From positions 1 through 33,196 of the forward strand of contig CACNCF010000009.1 in NCBI GenBank assembly GCA_902618795.1: a DNA stretch of 33,196 bases, written 5' to 3'. The first letter of the stretch is position 1. Each line of letters starts with the position of its first letter. This stretch comes from an uncultured Prochlorococcus sp. (lineage in GTDB: Bacteria; Cyanobacteriota; Cyanobacteriia; PCC-6307; Cyanobiaceae). The position numbers were made by a program, and so were the translations under genes. The notes under the pieces are model-generated. The model did no database searches, was not told the origin of the DNA, and saw only the letters and a program-made list of their open reading frames with translations. This document shows, one piece after another, positions 10,444 to 18,949 of the stretch.

Positions 10444-10955
10444 TAGTTCACCTCAATATTATTAATTGATTGAGTTACCAAATTTTCTTGTGTTGTTTTA
10501 TCAAGTCGATTTGGAAGAGAATCTAAGGCTTTCTTAATTGCCAGTTCAACAGCCTCTTTTCGAAGTTGAGAAATTGCTCTGGATGCTTCAGAGCTCTCAT
10601 CAGAGATTGCACTTTGTTTAATTCGTGCCATCTCCTCTATAGCTTTTTTCTCACTTTCCATTCTGATTGATTCTGATCTTTTAAAGGAATCTGCCTTTAT
10701 TTGAGAAGCTTTTTCTTCTGCTGAAGATAAATCTTTCTTCGCTTTTTCTAAAGCTTGAGTTGCATTTAGTAGTCGATCTTCAGCATCTTTTAATTCAAGA
10801 AGGATTCCTTCTCTCCTTTTTTGAAGCATTTTCCCTAGGAAACCAGGCAAAAATTTATAAAGACCGAAAACTACTACAGCCCAATTAAGGATATTAGTTT
10901 CAAAGAGATTGAAGTTCAATCCAAAACCTTCTGTAGCTAAAAGAGTTAAATTCAT
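10443..10955 (-). CDS. atpF: F1F0 ATP synthase b subunit
   Basis: A 170-residue peripheral-stalk subunit. A single membrane span lies near residues 23-43 ([18 protein letters not shown]), followed by a long charged coiled coil rich in Glu, Lys and Ala ([17 protein letters not shown] onward). The pair b plus b' is characteristic of cyanobacteria and chloroplasts, where they form a heterodimer. It overlaps b' by 4 bases upstream and atpH by 1 base downstream. Some cyanobacterial b subunits carry a cleaved N-terminal presequence; the short stretch before the span could be one, but I cannot tell. Confidence 0.95.
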   Translation of the reverse strand: MNLTLLATEGFGLNFNLFETNILNWAVVVFGLYKFLPGFLGKMLQKRREGILLELKDAEDRLLNATQALEKAKKDLSSAEEKASQIKADSFKRSESIRMESEKKAIEEMARIKQSAISDESSEASRAISQLRKEAVELAIKKALDSLPNRLDKTTQENLVTQSINNIEVN

Positions 10956-11413
10956 TTTTCTAGAATCAATCTATTAACAATAAGTTCGCTTAGATCATCA
11001 GCCTGTTTAGAAAGTTGATCACGAGCAGCAGACGTCTGACTTTCAATTTCTAGTCTTGCTTTTTCTTTTGAAGCATTTGCTTCATTGTTAGCAAGTTCTA
11101 GTGCTTCTTTATAAAGCTTGTCAGACTCATTTTCAGCTTCGCTCACAATTCTTTGGGCTTCTGTACGGGCACTTTGAAGCTGAGTTAATAAGTCAGCTTC
11201 TAATTTTTTAACCTCAGAAAGTTTATTTTTGGCCTCAATTATATTATTACTTACAAACTTTTCTCTTTTTTCCACAACATTACCAACAGGCTTAAAAAAG
11301 AGAGAATTTAATATGTAAGTAAGTGCAACTACTTGTATCGCCATTAGTGGCAAAGTGGCATTTATATCAAATAATCCACCTTCTGTAGCACCAAAAAAAT
11401 TAAAGGCCAACAT
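10952..11413 (-). CDS. atpF2: F1F0 ATP synthase b' subunit
   Basis: A 153-residue second peripheral-stalk subunit. One membrane span lies at about residues 19-40 ([22 protein letters not shown]), then the b'-type [13 protein letters not shown] and a long Glu/Ala/Lys coiled coil. It pairs with b (next gene, 4-base overlap) to form the stator. Many cyanobacterial annotations call this gene atpG; I use atpF2 to avoid confusion with gamma. It starts 68 bases after the c-subunit stop. Confidence 0.95.
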   Translation of the reverse strand: MLAFNFFGATEGGLFDINATLPLMAIQVVALTYILNSLFFKPVGNVVEKREKFVSNNIIEAKNKLSEVKKLEADLLTQLQSARTEAQRIVSEAENESDKLYKEALELANNEANASKEKARLEIESQTSAARDQLSKQADDLSELIVNRLILEK

Positions 11414-11481
11414 ATGTTTTAGTTGAAGTTAAAAAATTAAATTTAAATATTGCTAATAAAGATTAGAAGCAATATTAACTT

Positions 11482-11745
<264 letters not shown>

Positions 11746-11803
11746 TTAATACTTGTGATAATCTTTGTTGTCATTCACGCTTGGACATCCTTAGTTTTAA
11801 GAA

Positions 11804-11826
11804 TGGGTCTGATATTTTCAGACCTA
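11804..11826 (-). promoter_or_regulatory. Hairpin H2 in the atpB-atpE spacer
   Basis: GGTCTGA (11806-11812) and TCAGACC (11818-11824) form a perfect 7-bp inverted repeat with a 5-base loop; a G-U and an A-U pair extend it to 9 bp (11804-11826). In the minus-strand transcript it lies 77 bases before the atpE ATG. No run of U follows it, so it is not an intrinsic terminator. It may be an RNA element for stability, processing or translation of the c-subunit message; that role is inference. Confidence 0.55.
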
Positions 11827-11851
11827 CGCGATTAGATATTTTGCCAGATTA

Positions 11852-11874
11852 CAGACCCTTTGTAAAAGCGTCTG
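11852..11874 (-). promoter_or_regulatory. Hairpin H1 in the atpB-atpE spacer
   Basis: A 23-base element folds as CAGAC/GTCTG plus CTTT/AAAG around one C-C mismatch and a 3-base loop (10 positions, 9 paired). In the transcript it comes first, just after the atpB stop, and before H2. One arm (11852-11858) is also perfectly complementary, over 7 bases, to an arm of H2 (11805-11811), so the two hairpins compete with an alternative pairing. No U-run follows. Confidence 0.55.
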
Positions 11875-11891
11875 AATGTATTGGAAGACAG

Positions 11892-12617
11892 CTAATGATG
11901 TTCCTCAACAGCTTCTCCAATGTAGTAGGCCGCTAGAGTTGCAAAAATCAATGCCTGAATTGCACTAGTAAATAATCCTAGGAACATAACAGGTATTGGG
12001 AGAATAAGCGGAACTAAAAAGACTAGAACACCTACGACAAGTTCATCAGCCAAAATATTTCCAAATAGCCTGAAAGAGAGTGATAAAGGTTTCGTAAAGT
12101 CCTCTAGAATTTTGAAAGGAAGCATAATCGGAGTTGGGTGAACATAATATTCGAAGTATCTCCAACCCTTATTGCTTAAACCTGCATAGAAATAAGAAAG
12201 TGAAACCAATAAAGCCAAGGCTATAGTTGTGTTAATATCTGCTGTTGGTGCTCCCAATTCTCCACTTGGTAACTTAATCAATCTCCAAGGAATTAAAGCT
12301 CCTCCCCAATTACTAACAAAGACGAATAAAAATAAAGTACCTATAAATGGCATCCAATCTCTATATACTTTTTCACCTATTTGCGTCCTAGCAAGATCTC
12401 TTATGTAATCCCATAGGAACTCAAGCAAGTTTTGAAGGCCTTTAGGATCATTTTCCATTTTTTTAGTTCCTAAAGAAATAAAAACTAATAACGCTCCTAA
12501 TAAAATCCAAGATGTTAAAAATACCTGCCCATGAAGTCTGATATTTCCAATTTGCCAATAAAGATGTTGACCAACTTCTAATGCTGCAAAATTTGTTAGC
12601 AAGGAATTAAAAAACAT
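11892..12617 (-). CDS. atpB: F1F0 ATP synthase a subunit
   Basis: A 241-residue polytopic membrane protein that forms the proton half-channels against the c ring. The essential arginine is Arg183 in SLSFRLFGN, and the last helices contain the conserved polar residues ([15 protein letters not shown]). The N-terminal part has the cyanobacterial pattern [14 protein letters not shown] and [19 protein letters not shown]. It lies 24 bases after atpI and 164 before atpE on the transcript, the widest spacing inside the operon. Cyanobacterial databases call it atpI. Confidence 0.97.
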   Translation of the reverse strand: MFFNSLLTNFAALEVGQHLYWQIGNIRLHGQVFLTSWILLGALLVFISLGTKKMENDPKGLQNLLEFLWDYIRDLARTQIGEKVYRDWMPFIGTLFLFVFVSNWGGALIPWRLIKLPSGELGAPTADINTTIALALLVSLSYFYAGLSNKGWRYFEYYVHPTPIMLPFKILEDFTKPLSLSFRLFGNILADELVVGVLVFLVPLILPIPVMFLGLFTSAIQALIFATLAAYYIGEAVEEHH

Positions 12618-12641
12618 TTGTTTTGAATAAAAAAGATTTAC

Positions 12642-13118
12642 TTAAGAACGTGAAAAATAGAGAATGAGTGAAGGCTTATAAATGAAAAAACCTATCATGG
12701 CAGGAAGAATTTCCAAAGATCCTAGCTTGCTCGCAAAAATAAAGAGGCAAACTGGAACTAATAGTTGCAATTTTGATACACCTGATGATTCTTTACCAAG
12801 TTTCCCAATACTTTTGGCAAGCAAACGTAGATAAAAAATACCGGCAATTGCACCTATAAAAATACTAAAACCAAAAGTAAAGCCTAAAAAAATTCCAGTT
12901 ATTGATGCTAATAAAATAGAAACAATAAAAGTAATTCCAAAAATTGTTAATTGCAATTTTGTGTATTCATCATTTTGGGAAAGCAAATGATCTATTTGAT
13001 TGGCAATGCCAGATTTACTTTCTTTGATTAACGAATTATTCAGGGATTGAGGAAATTGAACATTCTTATTAGAAGGATGCTCAAGTTTTTTTCTATTTGA
13101 GTCCACTGATGTGAACAT
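12642..13118 (-). CDS. atpI: ATP synthase accessory membrane protein AtpI (atp1)
   Basis: A 158-residue protein, first gene of the ATP synthase operon. A polar N-terminal 55 residues precede four hydrophobic segments from residue 55 on (LTIFGITFIVSILLASITG, LGFTFGFSIFIGAIAGIFYLRLL, LLVPVCLFIFAS, ILPAMIGFFIYKPSLILYF). Sequence similarity in this family is low, so the call rests mainly on topology, size and position before atpB. AtpI-type proteins help assemble the c ring in some bacteria and are not part of the finished enzyme. It is divergent from ftsW across 267 bases. Confidence 0.85.
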   Translation of the reverse strand: MFTSVDSNRKKLEHPSNKNVQFPQSLNNSLIKESKSGIANQIDHLLSQNDEYTKLQLTIFGITFIVSILLASITGIFLGFTFGFSIFIGAIAGIFYLRLLAKSIGKLGKESSGVSKLQLLVPVCLFIFASKLGSLEILPAMIGFFIYKPSLILYFSRS

Positions 13119-13150
13119 AGTTTAGAAACCCCTCTGAATGGTTTTAAGTA

Positions 13151-13180
13151 AGTATATAAACTCACGGAATCTATCACGGA
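13151..13180 (-). promoter_or_regulatory. Possible ATP synthase operon promoter with tandem 12-base direct repeat
   Basis: Reading toward atpI, TATACT at 13156-13151 is a fair -10 box 33 bases before the ATG. Upstream are two identical TCCGTGA copies (13180-13174 and 13168-13162) spaced with a 12-base period. The upstream copy sits where a -35 box would be, and that position does not resemble TTGACA. A direct repeat in place of a -35 box is the usual arrangement for an activator site. The promoter is inferred from pattern only. Confidence 0.3.
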
Positions 13181-13385
13181 GAGGTGCCTTTTAGCTAGTT
13201 TTTTTTTATAAAAAATTAATTCTTAAGATTTATCATGAATCTACAGGCCATTTATTACTTTATTCTTCAAAAATAAAATTCATGAAAAGTCATCTTTATT
13301 AATCGCGTTAACACTTTAAAACGTTAATAAAAGACTTGGCAAAATCTCAATTAAACGTCTCAATAGTAAATATACATCTAAAAAA

Positions 13386-14621
13386 TTGGAGATAAGTCAA
13401 GAAAAAATAAAATATAAAAGAATTTCTAAAAGAAAAAAAACCTTTAGTTTTAATTACAAAAAAAATTTCAGCAATTTAACAGAGTCTATATTTCCCTTAC
13501 CTTGGGCGATATGGCCTTATGAAGCAAAAATCCTCATTGTCATCATTGGAATTTGGTCAATATTAGGAATATGCATACTAGGATCATCAAGTTGGTGGGT
13601 AGCTAGTAGGGAAATGGGAAATTGGGCTTACTTCTTAAAAAAACAAATCATGTGGACAATACCTGGAATTGGTTTATTTTATTTCGTACTTAATACAAAT
13701 ATTAGAAATCTTTTAAAGTTTTCAAGAATTATTTTTTATATTTTATTCTTTTTGATTTTCCTTACCAATCTTACTGGAATTACAGTTAATGGATCTTCAA
13801 GATGGCTAGTGCTTGGCAATTTACGTCTGCAGCCATCTGAATTAATTAAACCTTTTCTAATTCTAGAAGCTTCTAATCTTTTCGCACATTGGAATCTAGT
13901 AAAGAATGATAAAAAATTAATTTCAATTACAACCTTTGGTTTATTAATTTTATTAATACTTAAACAGCCTAATTTAAGTACTGCATCACTAACTGGAATT
14001 CTTCTTTGGGTAATGGGTTTATGTGGAGGAGTAAAACTTAGCTCTCTTTGCTCATTTGCTTCAATAGGATTAATTACTGGATGTATCAGCATCCTTAATA
14101 ACGAATATCAAAAACTGAGAGTTACTTCATTTATAAATCCTTGGAAAGATCAACAAGAAAATGGATTTCAATTGGTTCAAAGTTTATTAGCTATAGGTTC
14201 AGGTGGTCTATTTGGCCAAGGTTTTGGACTGTCGATACAAAAATTACAGTATCTGCCGTTCATGTATACAGATTTTATTTTTGCCATTTTTGCGGAAGAA
14301 TTTGGTTTATTGGGGTGTACTTTATTCTTAGGATTTTTAGCAATATTCTCTTATATAAGCCTAAGAATAAGTCTTAAGTGCAGGAACAACTATACAAAAT
14401 TAGTTGCTATCGGATGTGGTGTGTTGTTGACAGGTCAATCAATAATGCATATTGCTGTAGCAACAGGTTCAATGCCTACTACAGGGTTACCACTACCTTT
14501 CATTAGTTATGGTGGCAATTCATTAATAGCGTCTTTTTTTATTGCAGGGATGTTAGTTAGATGTTCATTAGAGTCAACAGGATTCATTGGTATGATTAGT
14601 ACACGAAAGACTCTTAATTAG
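13386..14621 (+). CDS. ftsW: Cell division protein FtsW (SEDS family)
   Basis: A 411-residue SEDS-family membrane protein, the septal peptidoglycan glycosyltransferase that works with a class B penicillin-binding protein. About ten membrane spans are visible. Family motifs are GSSRWL with LRLQPSELIKP, GSGGLFGQGFG, the loop DFIFAIFAEEFGLLG, and the C-terminal SMPTTGLPLPFISYGGNS. The start is TTG at 13386; no ATG occurs in frame before residue 72, and the basic 35-residue N-terminal tail is plausible for a cytoplasmic leader. FtsW rather than RodA is preferred from the cyanobacterial neighbourhood with ccdA and ccs1, but sequence alone does not fully exclude RodA. Confidence 0.88.
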   Translation: MEISQEKIKYKRISKRKKTFSFNYKKNFSNLTESIFPLPWAIWPYEAKILIVIIGIWSILGICILGSSSWWVASREMGNWAYFLKKQIMWTIPGIGLFYFVLNTNIRNLLKFSRIIFYILFFLIFLTNLTGITVNGSSRWLVLGNLRLQPSELIKPFLILEASNLFAHWNLVKNDKKLISITTFGLLILLILKQPNLSTASLTGILLWVMGLCGGVKLSSLCSFASIGLITGCISILNNEYQKLRVTSFINPWKDQQENGFQLVQSLLAIGSGGLFGQGFGLSIQKLQYLPFMYTDFIFAIFAEEFGLLGCTLFLGFLAIFSYISLRISLKCRNNYTKLVAIGCGVLLTGQSIMHIAVATGSMPTTGLPLPFISYGGNSLIASFFIAGMLVRCSLESTGFIGMISTRKTLN

Positions 14622-14703
14622 TTAGAATTTAATGGATTAAATTCAAGCTATCGAATCATTTAATTTAGTTATTTCTGAATTATCTCAAAAGGGTAATCTG
14701 CTT

Positions 14704-15360
14704 ATGCAGAATGGTCTTAATAGTCCTGGTCCATTCACTATATTTTTGGTTTTCAGTGCAGGACTTTTAACAAGTCTTGGGCCATGTTCATTATCATTAC
14801 TTCCGGTGACAATTGCTTATATAGGCGGAACAGAGAAAAATAAATTTAAACTTATTAGTTTTTCAGGAGGTGTAGTTTTTTCGCTTGTTGCACTGGGGGC
14901 TGCGAGTGGATTCCTAGGTAAAATATATGGGCAAATTCCATCTTATTACACTTCATTTGTTGCCCTAATAGCAATAATAATGGGTCTAAATTTATTAGGA
15001 ATTCTAAAGTTTCAGTTTCCGAATGGACCTGATTTAAAAATAACTGAAGATAAAATACCAACATTTATAGCGCCTTTTGCCATAGGGACTACTTTTGGAC
15101 TAGCTTCTTCACCTTGCATTACTCCAGTTTTAGCAACTCTTTTGGCTTGGGTATCGCAAGCTAAAAACCCGATAATATCTATCATTTTTTTATTTTTCTT
15201 TGGGATAGGCCAAGTAACCCCATTAATCATTGCAGGAGCTACTGCAGAAAACTTAAAGCAATTTTTAGCTCTTAGAAAATTTAGTCAAATAATTCCGACT
15301 TTAAGTGGGATATTTTTAGTTTCCCTAGGGTTATTAAATTTATTTTCAAATTGGATTTAA
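14704..15360 (+). CDS. ccdA: Cytochrome c biogenesis thiol transporter CcdA
   Basis: A 218-residue membrane protein with six predicted spans. The two redox cysteines appear in the symmetric motifs SLGPCSLSLLP and SSPCITPVLA, the hallmark of the DsbD/CcdA core. CcdA carries reducing power across the thylakoid membrane to keep apocytochrome c thiols reduced for haem attachment. It is followed immediately by ccs1 (stop at 15360, ATG at 15361), the haem-ligation partner, so both act in the system II pathway. It starts 82 bases after ftsW on the same strand. Confidence 0.93.
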   Translation: MQNGLNSPGPFTIFLVFSAGLLTSLGPCSLSLLPVTIAYIGGTEKNKFKLISFSGGVVFSLVALGAASGFLGKIYGQIPSYYTSFVALIAIIMGLNLLGILKFQFPNGPDLKITEDKIPTFIAPFAIGTTFGLASSPCITPVLATLLAWVSQAKNPIISIIFLFFFGIGQVTPLIIAGATAENLKQFLALRKFSQIIPTLSGIFLVSLGLLNLFSNWI

Positions 15361-16647
15361 ATGATTATTTTTAAGAATCTAATTTTAAAAATATCAAGTT
15401 TAAGATTCGCTATATCGCTTATAATCTTCATTGCTATTGCCAGTGGAATAGGTACTTTTATACCTCAAGGTAGTAATAATAAATTCTATTTTGATAATTT
15501 CGATAAAGCTCCCATTTTTGGATTTTTAGATGGAGAAAAAGTCTTAATACTTCAGTTGGATCATATATATACGAGCTTTTGGTTTTTATTTACATTAATT
15601 CTTCTTTGCATTTCTCTGGCAGCTTGTAGTTTCAGGAGGCAAATTCCTTCATTAAAAGCTTCATTAAAATGGATTGAATATAAGAGCGAAAAAAAATTTA
15701 GCAAACTGCAACTAACGACAAGTCATCCAATCAATCAAGATGGAGAACATATATCAAAAGTAGATTTATTACTTAAAAAAAAAGGATGGAAAACATACAA
15801 ATTTAATAGTCATATTTCTGCAAGAAAGGGGTTAATTGGGAAAATCGGTCCTTTAATTGTACATATCGGATTAATAGTCCTACTTATAGGTTCAGCATAT
15901 GGAAGTTTTACGAGTCAATCAAAAGAACAATATTTACTGCCTGGAGAAACTTTAGATCTTGTTAATGAGAGCACAAACTCAAAAGCCAATGTAAAATTAG
16001 TCGATTTTTCTATAGAACGTGAAAGTGATGGTGTGCCCAAACAGTTTATTTCAAAATTAAATTTTTCTTCTGAAGATCTTAATTTAAATGAAATAAAAAC
16101 AACCAAAGTTAATCACCCAATCAGGTTTAAAGGATTAACTATTTATCAAGCAGATTGGGCAATATCAAATGTTGTTTTAGAAATAGATGATATTTTTTAT
16201 CAATTACAATTAAAGGAGATTCCAGAAATCGGTAATCAAGTTTGGGGAGTTTTAGTTGAATTAGGATCGGAGACTAAAAAAAATTTCCTTTTAACAATAG
16301 ATAATGAAAATGGTCCACTTAAAATTTCGAATATAGAAAATTTTTCGGGGAATAATCTCTATATAAATGACGATCCTTTAGAAGTTAACTCTTCTAAAGT
16401 ATCTCTGAAAAAAATAATCCCCAGCAGTGGATTAATAATTAAAAATGATCCTTCTATACCATTTATTTACTTTTCTTTTATCTTAATAATTTTTGGAACA
16501 ATAATAAGTCTTATACCAACTAACCAATTATGGATTCTGGTAAATAAACGATCACAAAAGTTATCTATGGGAGGCCTTAGTAATAAAAATCTAGTTGGCT
16601 TTAAAAAAGAATTTTTTAAATTATCAGACGAAATTAAAAATTTTTAA
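15361..16647 (+). CDS. ccs1: Cytochrome c biogenesis protein Ccs1 (ResB family)
   Basis: A 428-residue ResB-type protein. Three N-terminal spans ([53 protein letters not shown]), a large lumenal domain (about residues 185-365) and a final span ([19 protein letters not shown]) match the family topology. His in IVHIG is the conserved membrane histidine linked to haem handling. It forms the haem-delivery complex with CcsA (not in the window) and acts with CcdA just upstream. Its stop overlaps the queF stop on the other strand through a shared TTAA. Confidence 0.92.
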   Translation: MIIFKNLILKISSLRFAISLIIFIAIASGIGTFIPQGSNNKFYFDNFDKAPIFGFLDGEKVLILQLDHIYTSFWFLFTLILLCISLAACSFRRQIPSLKASLKWIEYKSEKKFSKLQLTTSHPINQDGEHISKVDLLLKKKGWKTYKFNSHISARKGLIGKIGPLIVHIGLIVLLIGSAYGSFTSQSKEQYLLPGETLDLVNESTNSKANVKLVDFSIERESDGVPKQFISKLNFSSEDLNLNEIKTTKVNHPIRFKGLTIYQADWAISNVVLEIDDIFYQLQLKEIPEIGNQVWGVLVELGSETKKNFLLTIDNENGPLKISNIENFSGNNLYINDDPLEVNSSKVSLKKIIPSSGLIIKNDPSIPFIYFSFILIIFGTIISLIPTNQLWILVNKRSQKLSMGGLSNKNLVGFKKEFFKLSDEIKNF

Positions 16648-17054
16648 TTTCTTTTCTGCCCACTAAAAATATCTAACTGCATAGAAACATTCCCTCTAGG
16701 GTTAAATGCAGCATTTAAATGTATCCAGTGAGGTGAACCTTCATTCACTAAATCGTCCATAATTCTATTCACAACTTCCTCATGTGATATTTTTATATCT
16801 CTAAAGTTATTAATATAAAGCTTTAAAGACTTCAACTCATAGACTTTCAAATTAGGTTGATAAATAATATTTAGCTTTGCAAAATCTGGATAACCAGAAA
16901 AGGGGCACTTACATGTAAATTCAGGTAACTGAATTGAAATTTCATAAATTCTTTTCTTATTTGGATTATCGAAACAAATTATTTTTGATTCTTCAATAAT
17001 TCTTTCACCATATAGCGGTCTTTGAGTCGAATTTTCTAATTTAGCTGTATTCAT
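16644..17054 (-). CDS. queF: NADPH-dependent 7-cyano-7-deazaguanine reductase
   Basis: A 136-residue single-domain (type I) QueF that reduces the nitrile preQ0 to preQ1 for queuosine in tRNA. The catalytic cysteine is Cys50 in [13 protein letters not shown]; an extra Cys48 sits two residues before it. The substrate-binding QueF motif is YELKSLKLY (Glu73), and the C-terminal [11 protein letters not shown] fits the T-fold. Length is normal for the short form. It is convergent on ccs1 and divergent from the 81-aa gene and glnB across 189 bases. Confidence 0.94.
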   Translation of the reverse strand: MNTAKLENSTQRPLYGERIIEESKIICFDNPNKKRIYEISIQLPEFTCKCPFSGYPDFAKLNIIYQPNLKVYELKSLKLYINNFRDIKISHEEVVNRIMDDLVNEGSPHWIHLNAAFNPRGNVSMQLDIFSGQKRN

Positions 17055-17127
17055 TTTTAGTAGAACTTTTTTACTAAACCTATATAAAAACTATATATAA
17101 AGATAAAAATTCGCAAAAGTATCAACA

Positions 17128-17156
17128 AATCTAAGTATTACAATTGACTAAGTCAA
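17128..17156 (-). promoter_or_regulatory. Candidate queF promoter
   Basis: On the minus strand TTGACT (17156-17151) is followed, after exactly 17 bases, by TAGATT (17133-17128), a good sigma-70 type pair located about 74 bases before the queF ATG. The -35 box is half of a perfect TTGACT-A-AGTCAA palindrome (17144-17156), so a repressor or activator could bind here. Assignment is by pattern only. Confidence 0.4.
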
Positions 17157-17176
17157 AAGCTGTTAAATCTTATTTT

Positions 17177-17220
17177 TGTATCAGTTGTAACATTCATTAT
17201 GTCGACCAAAAGGGTTATAT
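17177..17220 (+). promoter_or_regulatory. Candidate NtcA-dependent promoter for the 81-aa gene and glnB
   Basis: TGTA-N8-AACA at 17177-17192 matches the NtcA consensus (TGTA-N8-TACA) with one mismatch. It is followed after 22 bases by TTATAT (17215-17220), a -10-like box. That spacing is what class II NtcA promoters show, and glnB is a known NtcA target in cyanobacteria. The promoter would lie about 24 bases before the ATG of the 81-aa gene. Confidence 0.5.
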
Positions 17221-17243
17221 GTGTTTAGTTCAATGAAAAATTA

Positions 17244-17489
17244 ATGGACATTTGTTTGATAACAATCGATAACAACTTAAATAAATCCCTTCAACCAAAA
17301 AGCGCATTTGGAATGTTATGGCTTCAAACACACTTTGAGAATGATCAGTGGGAAGCTTTGTCAAATAGTACAGTAATAATTTCTGAAGAAAATTCCCAAC
17401 TTTTAATTGAAGACGCCACGAATGCAGGCCTTAATATTGAATGTTTTTCTGATATTTCAATGTTGGATGTTTTCCCAAAAAACAATTAA
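17244..17489 (+). CDS. Conserved hypothetical protein upstream of glnB, 81 aa
   Basis: An 81-residue soluble, acidic protein without membrane span or cofactor motif. The N-terminal strand MDICLITI is followed by FGMLWLQTHFENDQWEAL and a serine/threonine-rich strand. I do not recognise a named family. It starts just after the candidate NtcA promoter and stops 24 bases before the glnB ATG on the same strand, so it is probably co-transcribed with PII and under nitrogen control. An upstream ATG (17234) is closed by a stop after two codons, so the start used here is the first workable one. Confidence 0.7.
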   Translation: MDICLITIDNNLNKSLQPKSAFGMLWLQTHFENDQWEALSNSTVIISEENSQLLIEDATNAGLNIECFSDISMLDVFPKNN

Positions 17490-17853
<364 letters not shown>

Positions 17854-17869
<16 letters not shown>

Positions 17870-18666
17870 ACTAAATTTTTTATATATTCGCTATTAATAC
17901 TTTTATTTGATTGACTTCCTAGGGTCATCCAAGCTAAATATTCATGATTTCCAGCAGGACCTACTAGAGGAGAAGCTATCAAATTCTTTATATTCCATTG
18001 GAAATTCTTAGCAGCATAAATAACAGACTCTATTGCCTCAGTATGGAATCTAGGATTGCGAACAACACCGCCTTTACTGACTTTATCTTTACCCACCTCA
18101 AATTGGGGTTTAATCAAAAATATTCCCTCAATACAATCACCTTCTAATAAATTACCAATAGATTTAAAAACTAACTTTAATGAAATAAAAGACAAATCAG
18201 CAACCACAAAATTTGGTAACTCATTACTTTTAGATAAAAGATCATTAGGTTTTAAATTTCGAATATTAGTTCTTTCAAAAAGTATGACTTTTGGATTATT
18301 TCTAATCTTCCATGCAGTCTGCCCATAACCAACATCTATCCCATAAACTAACTTTGCTCCTTGTTGCAATAAGCAATCAGTAAATCCCCCAGTAGAGATT
18401 CCTGCGTCAATACATATTTTATCTTTTACTTTAATTTCAAGTTTATTAAATGCCTCTAATAATTTTTCGCCGCCCCTAGATACAAACATAGGTTCGGAAT
18501 CAATAAAAAATTCAGATCCAATTAATACTTGTTGTCCAGGTTTATCCCATACTTTTCCATTGATATCTCTAACCTTGCCCGCAAGAATTAAACCTTGGGC
18601 TTTTTGACGAGTTTCACATAAACCACTTTTAAGAAGGTAAAGGTCTAATCTACTTTTTTTAATCAT
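17854..18666 (-). CDS. TlyA/hemolysin A family protein: S4 domain plus FtsJ-like rRNA methyltransferase
   Basis: A 270-residue protein. Residues 4-60 form an S4 RNA-binding domain (SRLDLYLLKSGLCETRQKAQ, GKVWDKPGQQV). From VSRGGEKL (Lys68) begins an FtsJ-type Rossmann methyltransferase with SAM motif DAGISTGGFTDCLL (87-100), Asp157 in VADLSF and Lys186 in IKPQFE, consistent with the catalytic tetrad of 2'-O-methyltransferases. TlyA proteins methylate ribose in 16S and/or 23S rRNA; the hemolysin name is historical. Length is typical. It is convergent with glnB, one base between stops. Exact target nucleotide is not determinable. Confidence 0.88.
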
Positions 18667-18949
18667 CTATTAATCAACAAAAAAAGACTGAATAATGAAC
18701 TTCTACAAGATTAAGATCCAAATTCTTTAATACCTTCCAATTTTAAATAAGAACTAAAAAATTACCCATTAATTAACGAAAGGAATAAATGGAAAAATTT
18801 TTATATTTAAGCTTTCTTAATTAGCGGGATAAATGTTACATAAGAAAATAATAACCAGGCAAATATCTTCAATGGCAAGTACATCTTTAAGGTATAGAGC
18901 AATAATTCGATTTTGGTTATAAAGTTTAAATTGATAATAAATAAAAATT
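18667..18949. other. 283-base intergenic region between the methyltransferase gene and purB
   Basis: This is the longest gap in the window and should carry divergent promoters for the TlyA-like gene and purB. It is very AT-rich. I see no tRNA, terminator or known riboswitch. Two tiny plus-strand frames are present: 11 codons at 18789-18824 behind AAAGGA, and 29 codons at 18833-18922. Neither resembles a known small photosystem or cytochrome protein. A regulatory RNA or leader peptide is possible but unsupported. Confidence 0.3.

Noticed and set aside
11804-11874. atpB-atpE hairpins as intrinsic terminators
   Set aside because: Neither is followed by a U-run on the transcribed strand, and atpE onward must be expressed with atpB.
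13386-14621. Pseudogene call for ftsW because of its non-ATG start
   Set aside because: The frame is intact with all SEDS motifs, and TTG is an acceptable bacterial start.
18667-18949. Riboswitch or tRNA in the longest gap
   Set aside because: No cloverleaf, CCA end or conserved riboswitch core could be recognised by eye.
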